From Maribacter polysaccharolyticus (GTDB lineage Bacteria > Bacteroidota > Bacteroidia > Flavobacteriales > Flavobacteriaceae): 64,000 nt of DNA. The DNA lies in contig NZ_JARBUY010000003.1 of NCBI RefSeq assembly GCF_028882255.1, forward strand, positions 1 through 64,000, in the 5' to 3' direction. The notes under the pieces are model-generated. The model saw nothing but the letters and a program-made list of their open reading frames with translations. It had not been told where the DNA came from and did not search any database. Positions within the stretch are counted from its first letter, which is position 1; every line of letters begins with the position of its first letter. A program made the translations under genes and the position numbers. Shown piece after piece: positions 8,538 to 16,808 of the stretch.

Positions 8538-10910
8538 TCATAATGTGACCTTTATTTCAATCTCTTTTTGTTCACGAACGACTTTTAGTGTAATTGGAGA
8601 GGATTCAATGGTCTCCAATAGCTTTAAAAACCGCTTTTCATTTCCCACCTTTTTACCATTTACAGATAAAATAAGATCACCTTCCAACAATCCAGCCATA
8701 GCGGCCTGGGAATTTTGCGGTACTTTTATAAAGGCAATACCACCATCTTCTTTTGAGACCCCATAGGCTGAAAACTCCATTCCACTTAAACCACTGATCG
8801 TTGCTCCCATCCAACTCGTGGCTTTGGGGTTCTTTTTGGTACGGTCACTCTTTTTAAGTTTTTCTGAAACACCTAAAGCAGGGATTTCCGGTGTTTCGGC
8901 AATCGCCTTAAGTTCCGGTTTTTTCACGCCAAATTGATCCATTGGAAAATTTTTAAAACCAATACCAAAGGCTGGGGAGTCTTCCTGAACCCTAAAATCC
9001 CCATTTGCCGGATCGACAAATTTAGGGTCGGCAACAATGGAATTTTCATCCCATCCATATTCTTCTGTCAAGGCAGCATTGAACAGCAGGTTACTATCCA
9101 CACGTTTTCCGGTTTTGTTTGGTTTTGGAACGTTCACGCCCCTATAAACGAACATGAAAATATTGGAAAACACCTCATCCCCACTGTTTTCATACCATAC
9201 GTGTGGATGAAATGTATTATTGACCGTGATATTATTCCAAGCCCGTCTTCGAAACCCTTCCCTAAGCTTTAAACCACCTGCCAACATTAAATTGTTATAA
9301 ATATCGTAGTTGGTAGAACCATCGTCCAAATCTATGTCCCAACCATGATCGCAACGCCAACGACTGTTACGGATTATGGTTGTCTTTATGGCATCTGCAA
9401 ATGGTAAATCGGGATATTTTTCCAAATCCAGGTTTTTAAGGCGCCAATAGCGATCTCTTCCCCAGGAATTAAAAGAACCATGATCGTGGGTCTCCAATAC
9501 CGTATTGAATACATCGCAACGCTCAATGACATGCCCACCAAAAGCACCATCGCCGATGTTGATTCCAGCACGGGCACAATTGTAAATGGAACAATCCCTT
9601 ACTGTGATCTCCATTGCCATGGAGATCTGTACGCCAGCAGGCTGGCGTTCTACCGTTCCTATATCGTGGATCAAGCAATCTTCTACCACACCTAGGGCCG
9701 GATAATTCTCCGTTTTAGGACCTGGGGTCGTATCTATTTCTGAGATATCGTTTTTCTCCCCATACTCGAACAACGGATTGCGTAACGCCTTTGGATCACC
9801 GACAAAACAAATGCCACTTGCACCGGTATGATGAATGTAACATCCTTTGATCAGGGTGTGACGATTATAGGTATTCACAAAAATGGCATTACCACCAACC
9901 TGATCAAACTCGCAATCCAGAATTTGAACCTGCTCAGTACCGGTAAGCATAAAGGCACCGCCTCTAAAAATCGTCCAATCCGAACGTACCATTGGCTCTT
10001 TGGTCTCCATAAAAGTCCTTGCCGTATGGGTCGCCACAAATCCTTGTAGGGAAATGTATTTAACGGGATTTTCCATCGTTCCCTGAAAATCCACCAGTTG
10101 TTTTAATCGTACTACTTCAACGATAGCCTTCCGTAGATCCGTAGTGGCTTCAGGCTTATAATATAAGGTTTGTGAATCTTCATCATGGAACCATTCCCCC
10201 ACGGTATCCAGTTCCTCAAAAATATTTTCCACCATGCGGTATTCCTCGTGCATCCCCAACTGACGGTTGTTTTGCCAACCTCCTTCATACGTTACCTCAC
10301 CATCAGCATCCTTACCGGTAATCAAATAATGATATCCTCCCCAACGTTTGGAATGCATGGCATGAATATATCCTCCTTCCGGATTTTTCCATCCAGCAGC
10401 CCGTTCTTTTGAAAAAGCATCGGCCGCATAGCCTTGATAAGCTTCCGTTTTTTTACTGGCATCGTAGTTGGGATAGCGTGCCATACGCCGATTCAACCCA
10501 TTGACAAAAACCTGATCAATACGCATACCTTTAGGGGTTTTCGCCTGGAATATACCATCGCGATAGCGTTTCCATTTTAATTTCAATTTTAACCCTCCAC
10601 TTAACACTGCACCCCCTTCATTTTGTGCACGATACACAATAGGATACTTTACGGTACCGGAGTCTTCCGGTTTAAAGACCAGGGTTTCTTGTAAATAATA
10701 CGTACCATCATCAAAATAAACGGTCACAGCCTCCTTACCGGCATATGACCTTGCCATTCGTTGCGCTGCCGAAAAAGTGGCCAATGGGCTCTTGAAACTA
10801 CCAGTATTGGTATCCGAACCCTTTGGACTCACGTATATTTCCAAAGCGTACGTTGGGGTCAACATAAAAGCTAAAAAGACATATAAAAAATTTAATGCAA
10901 GTCGTTTCAT
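8538..10910 (-). CDS. Right-handed beta-helix protein with C-terminal PDZ domain
   Basis: A 790-residue secreted protein. The chosen start is the ATG at 10910 (MKRLALNFLYVFLAFMLTP, a clean signal peptide) rather than the ATG at 10952, which would overlap the preceding GH29 gene by 29 bp and place 14 polar residues before the signal. The body starts with LEIYVSPKGSDTNTGSF and folds as a parallel beta-helix, like the lipoprotein at 3457-5661, so a GH141-like role is possible. The last about 80 residues form a PDZ domain: GIAFIKVPQNSQAAMAGL followed by EGDLILSVNGKKVGN. PDZ domains bind peptide C-termini and are common in proteases, not glycosidases, so here it may tether the enzyme to partners in the periplasm or envelope. 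It follows the GH29 stop by 13 bp. Confidence 0.75.
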   Translation of the reverse strand: MKRLALNFLYVFLAFMLTPTYALEIYVSPKGSDTNTGSFKSPLATFSAAQRMARSYAGKEAVTVYFDDGTYYLQETLVFKPEDSGTVKYPIVYRAQNEGGAVLSGGLKLKLKWKRYRDGIFQAKTPKGMRIDQVFVNGLNRRMARYPNYDASKKTEAYQGYAADAFSKERAAGWKNPEGGYIHAMHSKRWGGYHYLITGKDADGEVTYEGGWQNNRQLGMHEEYRMVENIFEELDTVGEWFHDEDSQTLYYKPEATTDLRKAIVEVVRLKQLVDFQGTMENPVKYISLQGFVATHTARTFMETKEPMVRSDWTIFRGGAFMLTGTEQVQILDCEFDQVGGNAIFVNTYNRHTLIKGCYIHHTGASGICFVGDPKALRNPLFEYGEKNDISEIDTTPGPKTENYPALGVVEDCLIHDIGTVERQPAGVQISMAMEITVRDCSIYNCARAGINIGDGAFGGHVIERCDVFNTVLETHDHGSFNSWGRDRYWRLKNLDLEKYPDLPFADAIKTTIIRNSRWRCDHGWDIDLDDGSTNYDIYNNLMLAGGLKLREGFRRRAWNNITVNNTFHPHVWYENSGDEVFSNIFMFVYRGVNVPKPNKTGKRVDSNLLFNAALTEEYGWDENSIVADPKFVDPANGDFRVQEDSPAFGIGFKNFPMDQFGVKKPELKAIAETPEIPALGVSEKLKKSDRTKKNPKATSWMGATISGLSGMEFSAYGVSKEDGGIAFIKVPQNSQAAMAGLLEGDLILSVNGKKVGNEKRFLKLLETIESSPITLKVVREQKEIEIKVTL

Positions 10911-10923
10911 TTTAAAGAGGGTA

Positions 10924-12762
10924 TTAATTATTGATTGGTAAAAGTTGGACACTTATGACATTGGGGGTTAAATCGGTAAAATTCGAAGTGACTTCAAGTG
11001 TAAGCGTTTGCATACCGGGATTGGGAATTTCTATCTTCCCTAAGATGGCAACGGAACACTTCATTTCTGTGGCCATTCTTATATTATCGAACCGTTCTTG
11101 CTCCTTTAATTTATTTTCAACCGATTGTCCGGCAACAGTTGCCCGCATTTTACCATCTGTTTTCCATGCATCCTCCTCCTTAACACTACTTAAAACAGCC
11201 ACTTGGTAGGTGCCCGGTTTCATCATCCTAAAATCCCAACGTAAGGCTTGACCTTCCTTTTCAAGGCCAACGGTCATACCTCGAGTCGGCATAATGCCTT
11301 TCCCTTTTTTTAAGACCGTGAACGTTCTTTGGTCTAACGGCCGTAACGGTTTGTCGGGAACAAATTCCTCATCATGAATCATAGATCTAAATGCATCTAA
11401 AATGACCGTACCATCTTGTTGTTGCACAAAAACCCGATCCATCAGCGGTGCCCCTTCCATTTCTAAAGAAATCACCGATACATAAGGGTCTGGAGCCGTT
11501 TCGGGAACCTTGATCGAAATCACATTTGCACCTGCTAAAGCATCAAATTTAGACGTAAAGGAAAGAACATGGCCATTGGCTAAAAGAGAGGCTTTGGTTA
11601 TGGCATTATTGAGCCCATATAATTTAAAAACACCATCCTTCGGCCAATCGACCACATGTAAATACAAGGTCGTTACCCCTTCGTCGGTGCGTTGGGTAAT
11701 AGCGCCCCAATTAAATTCATAAGGGTAGGGACTTGCGTGGGTACCGTAAATGGCTTTTCCATTTTTTTTAAGCCATTCACCCATGATTTTCAACCTCGAT
11801 TGCGATGCTTCGGGAATAACACCTTTACTATCCGGGCCAACATTAAGTAAATAATTCCCTCCGTTTCCTGCAATATCCACAAGTTTTGCCAACATTGTTG
11901 CTGCCGATTTCCAGTTATCGTCACCTTTGGTAAAATGCCAAGAATCGTTCATGGTCTGAGCAGATTCGAAATCGACACCTATATTTCCTGAAGGTGTCAT
12001 ATTATCTCCCATGGATAAGTAGTTCACATAATCCAAGGCATCATCATCCCCTAAACGACTATTGGAGATGGCTCCATAAGAATTCAGCAGATCCACCATT
12101 TCCTGTTGTCCCAATAACCGCTTTTTACTGGGTTTCCTAAAACCCGCAGAACCATCGAACCAGAATAACCTGGGTTGGTAATTTTCACATAATTCCTTTA
12201 TTTGCCCATACATGAAATCCATGTATTTGGTAATATCCGCATCTGGATTGGGCCTAAAATGAAACCCTTGACGGTTACTGTATGCTGGGTTGTATTCCGG
12301 ATGATGCCAGTCTGCAATGGAATAATAAAAACCAAGCTCAATTCCTGCTTCTTTACAGGCCTTTGCCAATTCACCAACGATATCCCTTTTGAACGGGGTT
12401 TGATCTATGACATCCCAATCGGTCAACTTAGAATCCCATTTGCAGAAGCCATCATGATGTTTGGTGGTAAAAACAATATATTTCATGCCTGCATCTTTGG
12501 CAATACGCACCCACTCCTTGGCATCTAAATCCACAGGATTGAAATCCCTGACAGACTTCTCATAGCGTTCCGTTTTATTGAGGCCTTCTTCTAAATAGTC
12601 TTCGGAAGTAGAAGCTCCAAAATGAATGAACATTCCAAATTTAGCCGCTCTAAACCATTCCATCAATTCATCTTTCGTAGCCCCATTTGAATTTTGGGCT
12701 GACGAAAATCCTGTTAAAAACAATAATACAGAACAAAAAAAGCAAGTGACTTTATTTTTCAT
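10924..12762 (-). CDS. GH29 alpha-L-fucosidase
   Basis: A 612-residue secreted enzyme (signal peptide ending near FSSAQ) of glycoside hydrolase family 29, retaining exo-alpha-L-fucosidases. Family landmarks are AAKFGMFIHFGAST (about 36-49), FTTKHHDGFCKWDS (about 97-110) with the paired histidines that contact fucose, and LFWFDGSAGF with the predicted nucleophile Asp203. GNYLLNVGPDSKGVIPE marks the end of the catalytic barrel near residue 300. The roughly 300 residues that follow are longer than in minimal members and form C-terminal beta-sandwich domains, the last of which may bind carbohydrate. The gene lies 8 bp after a sulfatase gene and 13 bp before the PDZ beta-helix gene, in one transcript. 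It probably removes desulfated fucose from oligosaccharides in the periplasm. Confidence 0.93.
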   Translation of the reverse strand: MKNKVTCFFCSVLLFLTGFSSAQNSNGATKDELMEWFRAAKFGMFIHFGASTSEDYLEEGLNKTERYEKSVRDFNPVDLDAKEWVRIAKDAGMKYIVFTTKHHDGFCKWDSKLTDWDVIDQTPFKRDIVGELAKACKEAGIELGFYYSIADWHHPEYNPAYSNRQGFHFRPNPDADITKYMDFMYGQIKELCENYQPRLFWFDGSAGFRKPSKKRLLGQQEMVDLLNSYGAISNSRLGDDDALDYVNYLSMGDNMTPSGNIGVDFESAQTMNDSWHFTKGDDNWKSAATMLAKLVDIAGNGGNYLLNVGPDSKGVIPEASQSRLKIMGEWLKKNGKAIYGTHASPYPYEFNWGAITQRTDEGVTTLYLHVVDWPKDGVFKLYGLNNAITKASLLANGHVLSFTSKFDALAGANVISIKVPETAPDPYVSVISLEMEGAPLMDRVFVQQQDGTVILDAFRSMIHDEEFVPDKPLRPLDQRTFTVLKKGKGIMPTRGMTVGLEKEGQALRWDFRMMKPGTYQVAVLSSVKEEDAWKTDGKMRATVAGQSVENKLKEQERFDNIRMATEMKCSVAILGKIEIPNPGMQTLTLEVTSNFTDLTPNVISVQLLPINN

Positions 12763-12770
12763 TTCTTAAT

Positions 12771-14294
12771 TTACTTTAAGTTTTCGGGAGCCCAATTGGG
12801 AATTCCATACTCCTTTAACTGCCTGTGATAACGCCTTACCAATGGTTGATCTTCTGGAGCGACTTCTGGCAAGTTTTCATTAACCATCATAGGTTTTACA
12901 GATTCCCACCATTGATCATAGGATTGTTGCAACTCTTTAACCACATCAGGATAGGAACCATAAACATTTTTAGTTTCTCCCGGATCGACCAAAATATCAT
13001 AAAGCTCTTTGTTATTGGAAAATCTCCAACGATCCGTGCGTACGGCATTTTTTTTGAATTTATAATTTTCCCGTTCGCCTGTATTCCAACGACCACAATG
13101 CACGAATAACTCTCTTTCGTCCCAATCCACATCCTTATTTTCCAGTAACGGCACTAAAGAACGACCATCTATATCCTGCATTTTTTCCGGTGATTCAACA
13201 CCTGCCAACTCGCTGAATGTTTTATATAAATCGATATGGGCCGTAAGTGCATTTATATCAACACCTTTTTCCAAAACACCTTCCCATTGCATAAAAAATG
13301 GCACATGGGTTCCGCCTTCATACGGAGAATTTTTACCCCCTTTCATACCTGCATTATAAGCCCTAAACTTTTCACCATTGTGAGTAATTGGCGGCATGGA
13401 CATTCCGTTATCTGTCATAAAAATAACGATGGTGTTTTCCAAGGCATCCCAATCCTTTAGTTTAGACATCATGATGCCAAAATTGTCATCAATATTTTCG
13501 ATCATTCCATAACGTACCGCTGTTTTTTTATCATAACCAGCTTTTAAAAACCTCTTTTGATATTCTTCTGGAGCATTGTCATAAAAAGGACCATGCGGTG
13601 CATTTAAAGAGATATAAGCAAAATACGGATGTTCGGTTTCGTGCTGCTCTTTTATCCACGCAAGTGATGCTTTAAAAAACAAGTCTGTACAAAAGCCTTT
13701 AGTTTGAACAATGGTATCATTATGTAACAAAACATTATCAGAATAAGTATCATGGGAGTTGGTAGGGAAATCCCCGTATTTTGATTGTCCAATTCCGCCA
13801 GCCCCGTGCATTAATACCTCATCAAAACCACGATTATTCGGCAAATAAGCTTCTTCATCCCCTAAATGCCATTTACCAAAAAGTGCTGTTTTGTATCCTG
13901 CACTTTGTAATGCCTGAGGTAAAGTATAGACATCTAAAGCCATACGTTCTCTTTGAAAAATCGTATGTGTTACGCCATTTTTAAAAGGAACTCGGCCACT
14001 CATAATTGCAGAGCGTGTAGGGGCACAGGTAGGGCTTACCTGAAAATCCGTTAATCGTGTTGAGTTTTCGTGAAAATCATCAATATGGGGTGTTTTAAGA
14101 ATTTCATTCCCCATACAGGATAAGTCTCCCATACCTTGGTCGTCGGTCATGACCAAAATGATGTTCGGACGACTGTTTTTGAGCGATTTGCTTTTAGATT
14201 GTTCATTCTGTGCCATTCCACGACTGGAAATACCAAAAAATAGCAACACGTAAATAATTGTTACGCTTTCCAACTTCATATAATTATTTTTCAT
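12771..14294 (-). CDS. S1 family sulfatase (CAPTR type)
   Basis: A formylglycine-dependent sulfatase of about 507 residues from the chosen ATG at 14294; ATGs at 14309 and 14279 are alternatives. All give a signal peptide ending near SRGMAQ. The chosen start overlaps the stop of the GH43 gene upstream by 11 bp. Metal ligands are visible in ILVMTDDQG, the formylglycine precursor Cys is in PTCAPTRSAIMSGR (Cys90), a FGKWHLGD motif follows, and late ligands are in FMTDNGM. It hydrolyses a sulfate ester on sugar. It resembles the sulfatase at 26104-27912 in the CAPTR region and in the GGIGQ/GGVGQ segment, so the two are probably paralogues of the same S1 subfamily. Which sulfate position it attacks cannot be read from the sequence. 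Confidence 0.92.
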   Translation of the reverse strand: MKNNYMKLESVTIIYVLLFFGISSRGMAQNEQSKSKSLKNSRPNIILVMTDDQGMGDLSCMGNEILKTPHIDDFHENSTRLTDFQVSPTCAPTRSAIMSGRVPFKNGVTHTIFQRERMALDVYTLPQALQSAGYKTALFGKWHLGDEEAYLPNNRGFDEVLMHGAGGIGQSKYGDFPTNSHDTYSDNVLLHNDTIVQTKGFCTDLFFKASLAWIKEQHETEHPYFAYISLNAPHGPFYDNAPEEYQKRFLKAGYDKKTAVRYGMIENIDDNFGIMMSKLKDWDALENTIVIFMTDNGMSMPPITHNGEKFRAYNAGMKGGKNSPYEGGTHVPFFMQWEGVLEKGVDINALTAHIDLYKTFSELAGVESPEKMQDIDGRSLVPLLENKDVDWDERELFVHCGRWNTGERENYKFKKNAVRTDRWRFSNNKELYDILVDPGETKNVYGSYPDVVKELQQSYDQWWESVKPMMVNENLPEVAPEDQPLVRRYHRQLKEYGIPNWAPENLK

Positions 14295-15729
14295 TATTCT
14301 TTTTTTCATTTAAGAATTTAGTACTGTCTATTTTTTTAGCAGGCGGGGTCCATTCAAACCAATTCAGATTAAACAGTTTTTCAGCTTCACCAACATAGCA
14401 CAGGTATAGTGTATGACTACCCCTAATTCCGAGTAAGGATGTTGACAACGTTTTATAATCATTCCAGCCACCAGTTGAATCAACAGGAATTGAACCTACT
14501 AGTGTCCCTTTAGGGTCGTTTAAACGCAATTCTATACTTCCACCATGATTAGGTGTTGCAACCCTAACGCTAAAAGAAGTAGGTTCATAATTGTTGCCAA
14601 AATGGATGTTTTTATAACTAGTCCAACCCCCAGTTGAAATGTCTCCGATATCTTGACAATTAATGCGATCTGTTTGTTGTATTACCTTTATGCCTGACTT
14701 TTCTGTAAATGCTTCAGCTTCATGACGTATACTTAGTCCGGCCGTAGGTGCTTTTATCTTTTTGGTTCCTTTTTTTGAACGCTTAACGGGCTTTGGCACG
14801 GTAATTTCCACCCCTTTATCGATCGTATAAAAAATAGGTTCTATAGAACCATCTTCACGAAATGTCATTTTATCATAACAAACGGAACGTCGGTAATTAC
14901 TCCCATGATTCACATCTCCCCTATGATAAAAGAGATACCATTCATTATTAAATTCAATGGCAGAAGTATGATTTGGGGAGTATGGAGAATTTGGTGCAAG
15001 TTCACCTTTAAATTTTGCATATTCGGTAGGCAAAGGCGAATCGGACATCCAATATTTAGTCACTTTACCAACTCTTGCACAAAAATAATAAATGCCATTA
15101 CGCTTAAAAACATGGACAGCCTCGTTAACCACTTCTTTACTTAAGCGAACCCATGGCCCATCCAACTCAACCATATTGTCCTTTAATTTAGCGCCCATTA
15201 CATGAGAACCTTGATCTCCAATATCTACCCAATGATCATTACCATAAATGTAAGCCTGGCCGTCATCGTCAACAAATACGGTTGGATCAAAAATTGTTGT
15301 TATTTCATTCGTCACAGCAGATTCCCAAGGCCCTATTGGGGTTCTACTTTTTGCTACGCCAACATAAGTTATATCACTAGGGAAATACCAATAATACCAA
15401 CCATCTTTATAGGCGGCATCAGGTGCATTCATGTTAGATTGGGCATATTCAAATCCCTTGTCTAATTGAGGGTCTAATGATACACCGTGGTTCACCCAGT
15501 TTTCCATATCCGACGATTCAAGAATCACATAATCCTTCATTCCTTCATAATTCACTGCATCTGGCTGATCGTGTGAACAGTAAACATATACTTTGCCGTT
15601 AAAAACCTCAGCTGCTGGATCAGCTACATAAAGGAAATTAGGATCGCTTTCCCGTAAAATAGGGTTTTGAGCGAAGTTCAACTGCCCTATAAGAATAACT
15701 GCCAAGAATTTTATGGATTGACTAATCAT
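14284..15729 (-). CDS. GH43 hydrolase with C-terminal CBM6-like domain
   Basis: A 481-residue secreted enzyme (signal peptide ending near LNFAQ). The GH43 triad is Asp37 in YVADPAAEVF, Asp148 in IFDPTVFVDDD and Glu203 in VNEAVHVFKR. Residues about 340-470 form a CBM6-like beta-sandwich: IRHEAEAFTEKSGIKV at its start, GGWTSYKNIHF, and SHTLYLCYVGEAEKLFNLNWFEW at its end. The linker (PVKRSKKGTKKIKAP) is rich in lysine. Members of this group cleave alpha-L-arabinofuranose, beta-xylose or beta-galactofuranose. It is only distantly similar to the GH43 at 6866-8506, so the two probably act on different linkages. It is followed by a sulfatase gene with an 11-bp overlap and preceded by the chimeric gene at a 12-bp gap. 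Confidence 0.87.
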   Translation of the reverse strand: MISQSIKFLAVILIGQLNFAQNPILRESDPNFLYVADPAAEVFNGKVYVYCSHDQPDAVNYEGMKDYVILESSDMENWVNHGVSLDPQLDKGFEYAQSNMNAPDAAYKDGWYYWYFPSDITYVGVAKSRTPIGPWESAVTNEITTIFDPTVFVDDDGQAYIYGNDHWVDIGDQGSHVMGAKLKDNMVELDGPWVRLSKEVVNEAVHVFKRNGIYYFCARVGKVTKYWMSDSPLPTEYAKFKGELAPNSPYSPNHTSAIEFNNEWYLFYHRGDVNHGSNYRRSVCYDKMTFREDGSIEPIFYTIDKGVEITVPKPVKRSKKGTKKIKAPTAGLSIRHEAEAFTEKSGIKVIQQTDRINCQDIGDISTGGWTSYKNIHFGNNYEPTSFSVRVATPNHGGSIELRLNDPKGTLVGSIPVDSTGGWNDYKTLSTSLLGIRGSHTLYLCYVGEAEKLFNLNWFEWTPPAKKIDSTKFLNEKKNNEK

Positions 15730-15739
15730 ACATGTGGTG

Positions 15740-16142
15740 GATTAATTATTCGCATTTGAAATCTTCATCCGAAAACCATTGACAATATTACTTGGCAAAT
15801 CCTTTGGCAACTTAATGGTCAGTGCATCATTGGTTCGTTTCCATTTGACTTTATTGTCACTTCCCATCGGTTCAATAGCAGAAATTCCAGAATCAGGAAG
15901 TCCCCCTTTAGCCAATGATTCTATGACAATATCCCGTGTCGGAATGGCAGGAACAAAAGCATAAAGCACCCCATCTTTGCCTGTAAATCGGATATCTTCT
16001 TGAGAATAATCTTTATGGTTTTCCCCTAGACGCCCATCTTTCACTTCCAAAGGCCATTCCCCAAGGATCTTCCATGGACGGGAACCATATATACCCTCGC
16101 CATTAATCTTAAGAAAATCATCAAAAGCATTTAGATAACCTT
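15740..16142. repeat. Direct repeat copy A (GH29 3' end)
   Basis: A 403-bp segment about 90 percent identical by eye to 18424-18826, in the same orientation. It covers the last about 133 codons and the stop codon of a GH29 gene, here fused to a GH172-type 5' part. Similarity starts at ATTAATTATTCG and ends abruptly after TTTAGATAACCTT, giving defined edges. Confidence 0.85.
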
Positions 16143-16785
16143 CAATGGTAAAGGTTTTGACAGCGGTACCTTCGGGATATTCCCTATATGTAAATGGATA
16201 AAAAAATGGATGTTCTGAAACCCTGACCTTACCGCTTTTTGCATAAGGAATTGGAAAAAAAGAAACTGCCGAAGGTAAAGAATGTTGCGACAAAGGAGAA
16301 GGGGGGAAACCGGTACCCCCTATAAGTCCCGACATATTTCCTTTAAGGACAGGTTCGGTTGAACCGGCTAAATGAAATTTGATAAAGCTATCCATTGTAC
16401 TTTTTTTCAGGGTTCGATATGGCATCCAGGCACAAACAATGGTCCCAGATCCCTGATGACCCATCAATTTCCATTCTTTTTTACCAGCTTTTTCTTCGAC
16501 AAGGATAAAACCGGCATCCGTATCTTTTGGGTTCTTATCGCAATTGGCAAACCATCCTATGGTATCGTTCGGACTTTTGGATACCCTATTATAACTGCTT
16601 TCCTGTTTTTGGCGAAAATCCTCTCCAGGAAATCCGGCTACTGCTTCCCGATCGATCATTTCATTTAAAAGCGATTGAATACCCACCTCTTTTTCCGGAT
16701 GGGTACATGGGGTTGCAAAAGCAAATACCGGTAAGAATGGATTTGAGATTCTTAAAATACGTCTTCTACATCCCGTCATTTGCAT
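15742..16785 (-). CDS. Chimeric ORF: DUF2961/GH172 N-terminal part fused to a GH29 C-terminus
   Basis: An open frame of 347 residues made of two unrelated parts. Residues about 36-214 match DUF2961/GH172 (alpha-D-fructofuranosidase and arabinofuranosidase-type enzymes): ESSYNRVSKSPNDTIGWFANCDKN, the GHQGSGTIVCAWMP strand, GLIGGTGFPPSPLS and FFPIPYAKSGKV. At residue about 215, after EGTAVKTFT, the frame switches to a GH29 C-terminal segment with only 18 differences over about 131 residues from the GH29 at 18426-19952. The second half of GH172 and the whole GH29 catalytic barrel are missing, so activity is unlikely. The N-terminus (MQMTGCRRRILRIS) is not a normal signal peptide and may be frame-damaged. 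The frame has stayed open despite about 10 percent DNA divergence. It is probably a deletion product between a GH172 gene and a neighbouring GH29 paralogue. Confidence 0.8.
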   Translation of the reverse strand: MQMTGCRRRILRISNPFLPVFAFATPCTHPEKEVGIQSLLNEMIDREAVAGFPGEDFRQKQESSYNRVSKSPNDTIGWFANCDKNPKDTDAGFILVEEKAGKKEWKLMGHQGSGTIVCAWMPYRTLKKSTMDSFIKFHLAGSTEPVLKGNMSGLIGGTGFPPSPLSQHSLPSAVSFFPIPYAKSGKVRVSEHPFFYPFTYREYPEGTAVKTFTIEGYLNAFDDFLKINGEGIYGSRPWKILGEWPLEVKDGRLGENHKDYSQEDIRFTGKDGVLYAFVPAIPTRDIVIESLAKGGLPDSGISAIEPMGSDNKVKWKRTNDALTIKLPKDLPSNIVNGFRMKISNANN

Positions 16786-16808
16786 AAGCTATCGTATTGT
16801 ATTGAAGA

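Noticed and set aside
10911-10952. Longer start for the PDZ beta-helix gene at 10952
   Set aside because: Adds 14 polar residues before the signal peptide and overlaps the GH29 gene by 29 bp; 10910 gives a normal signal.
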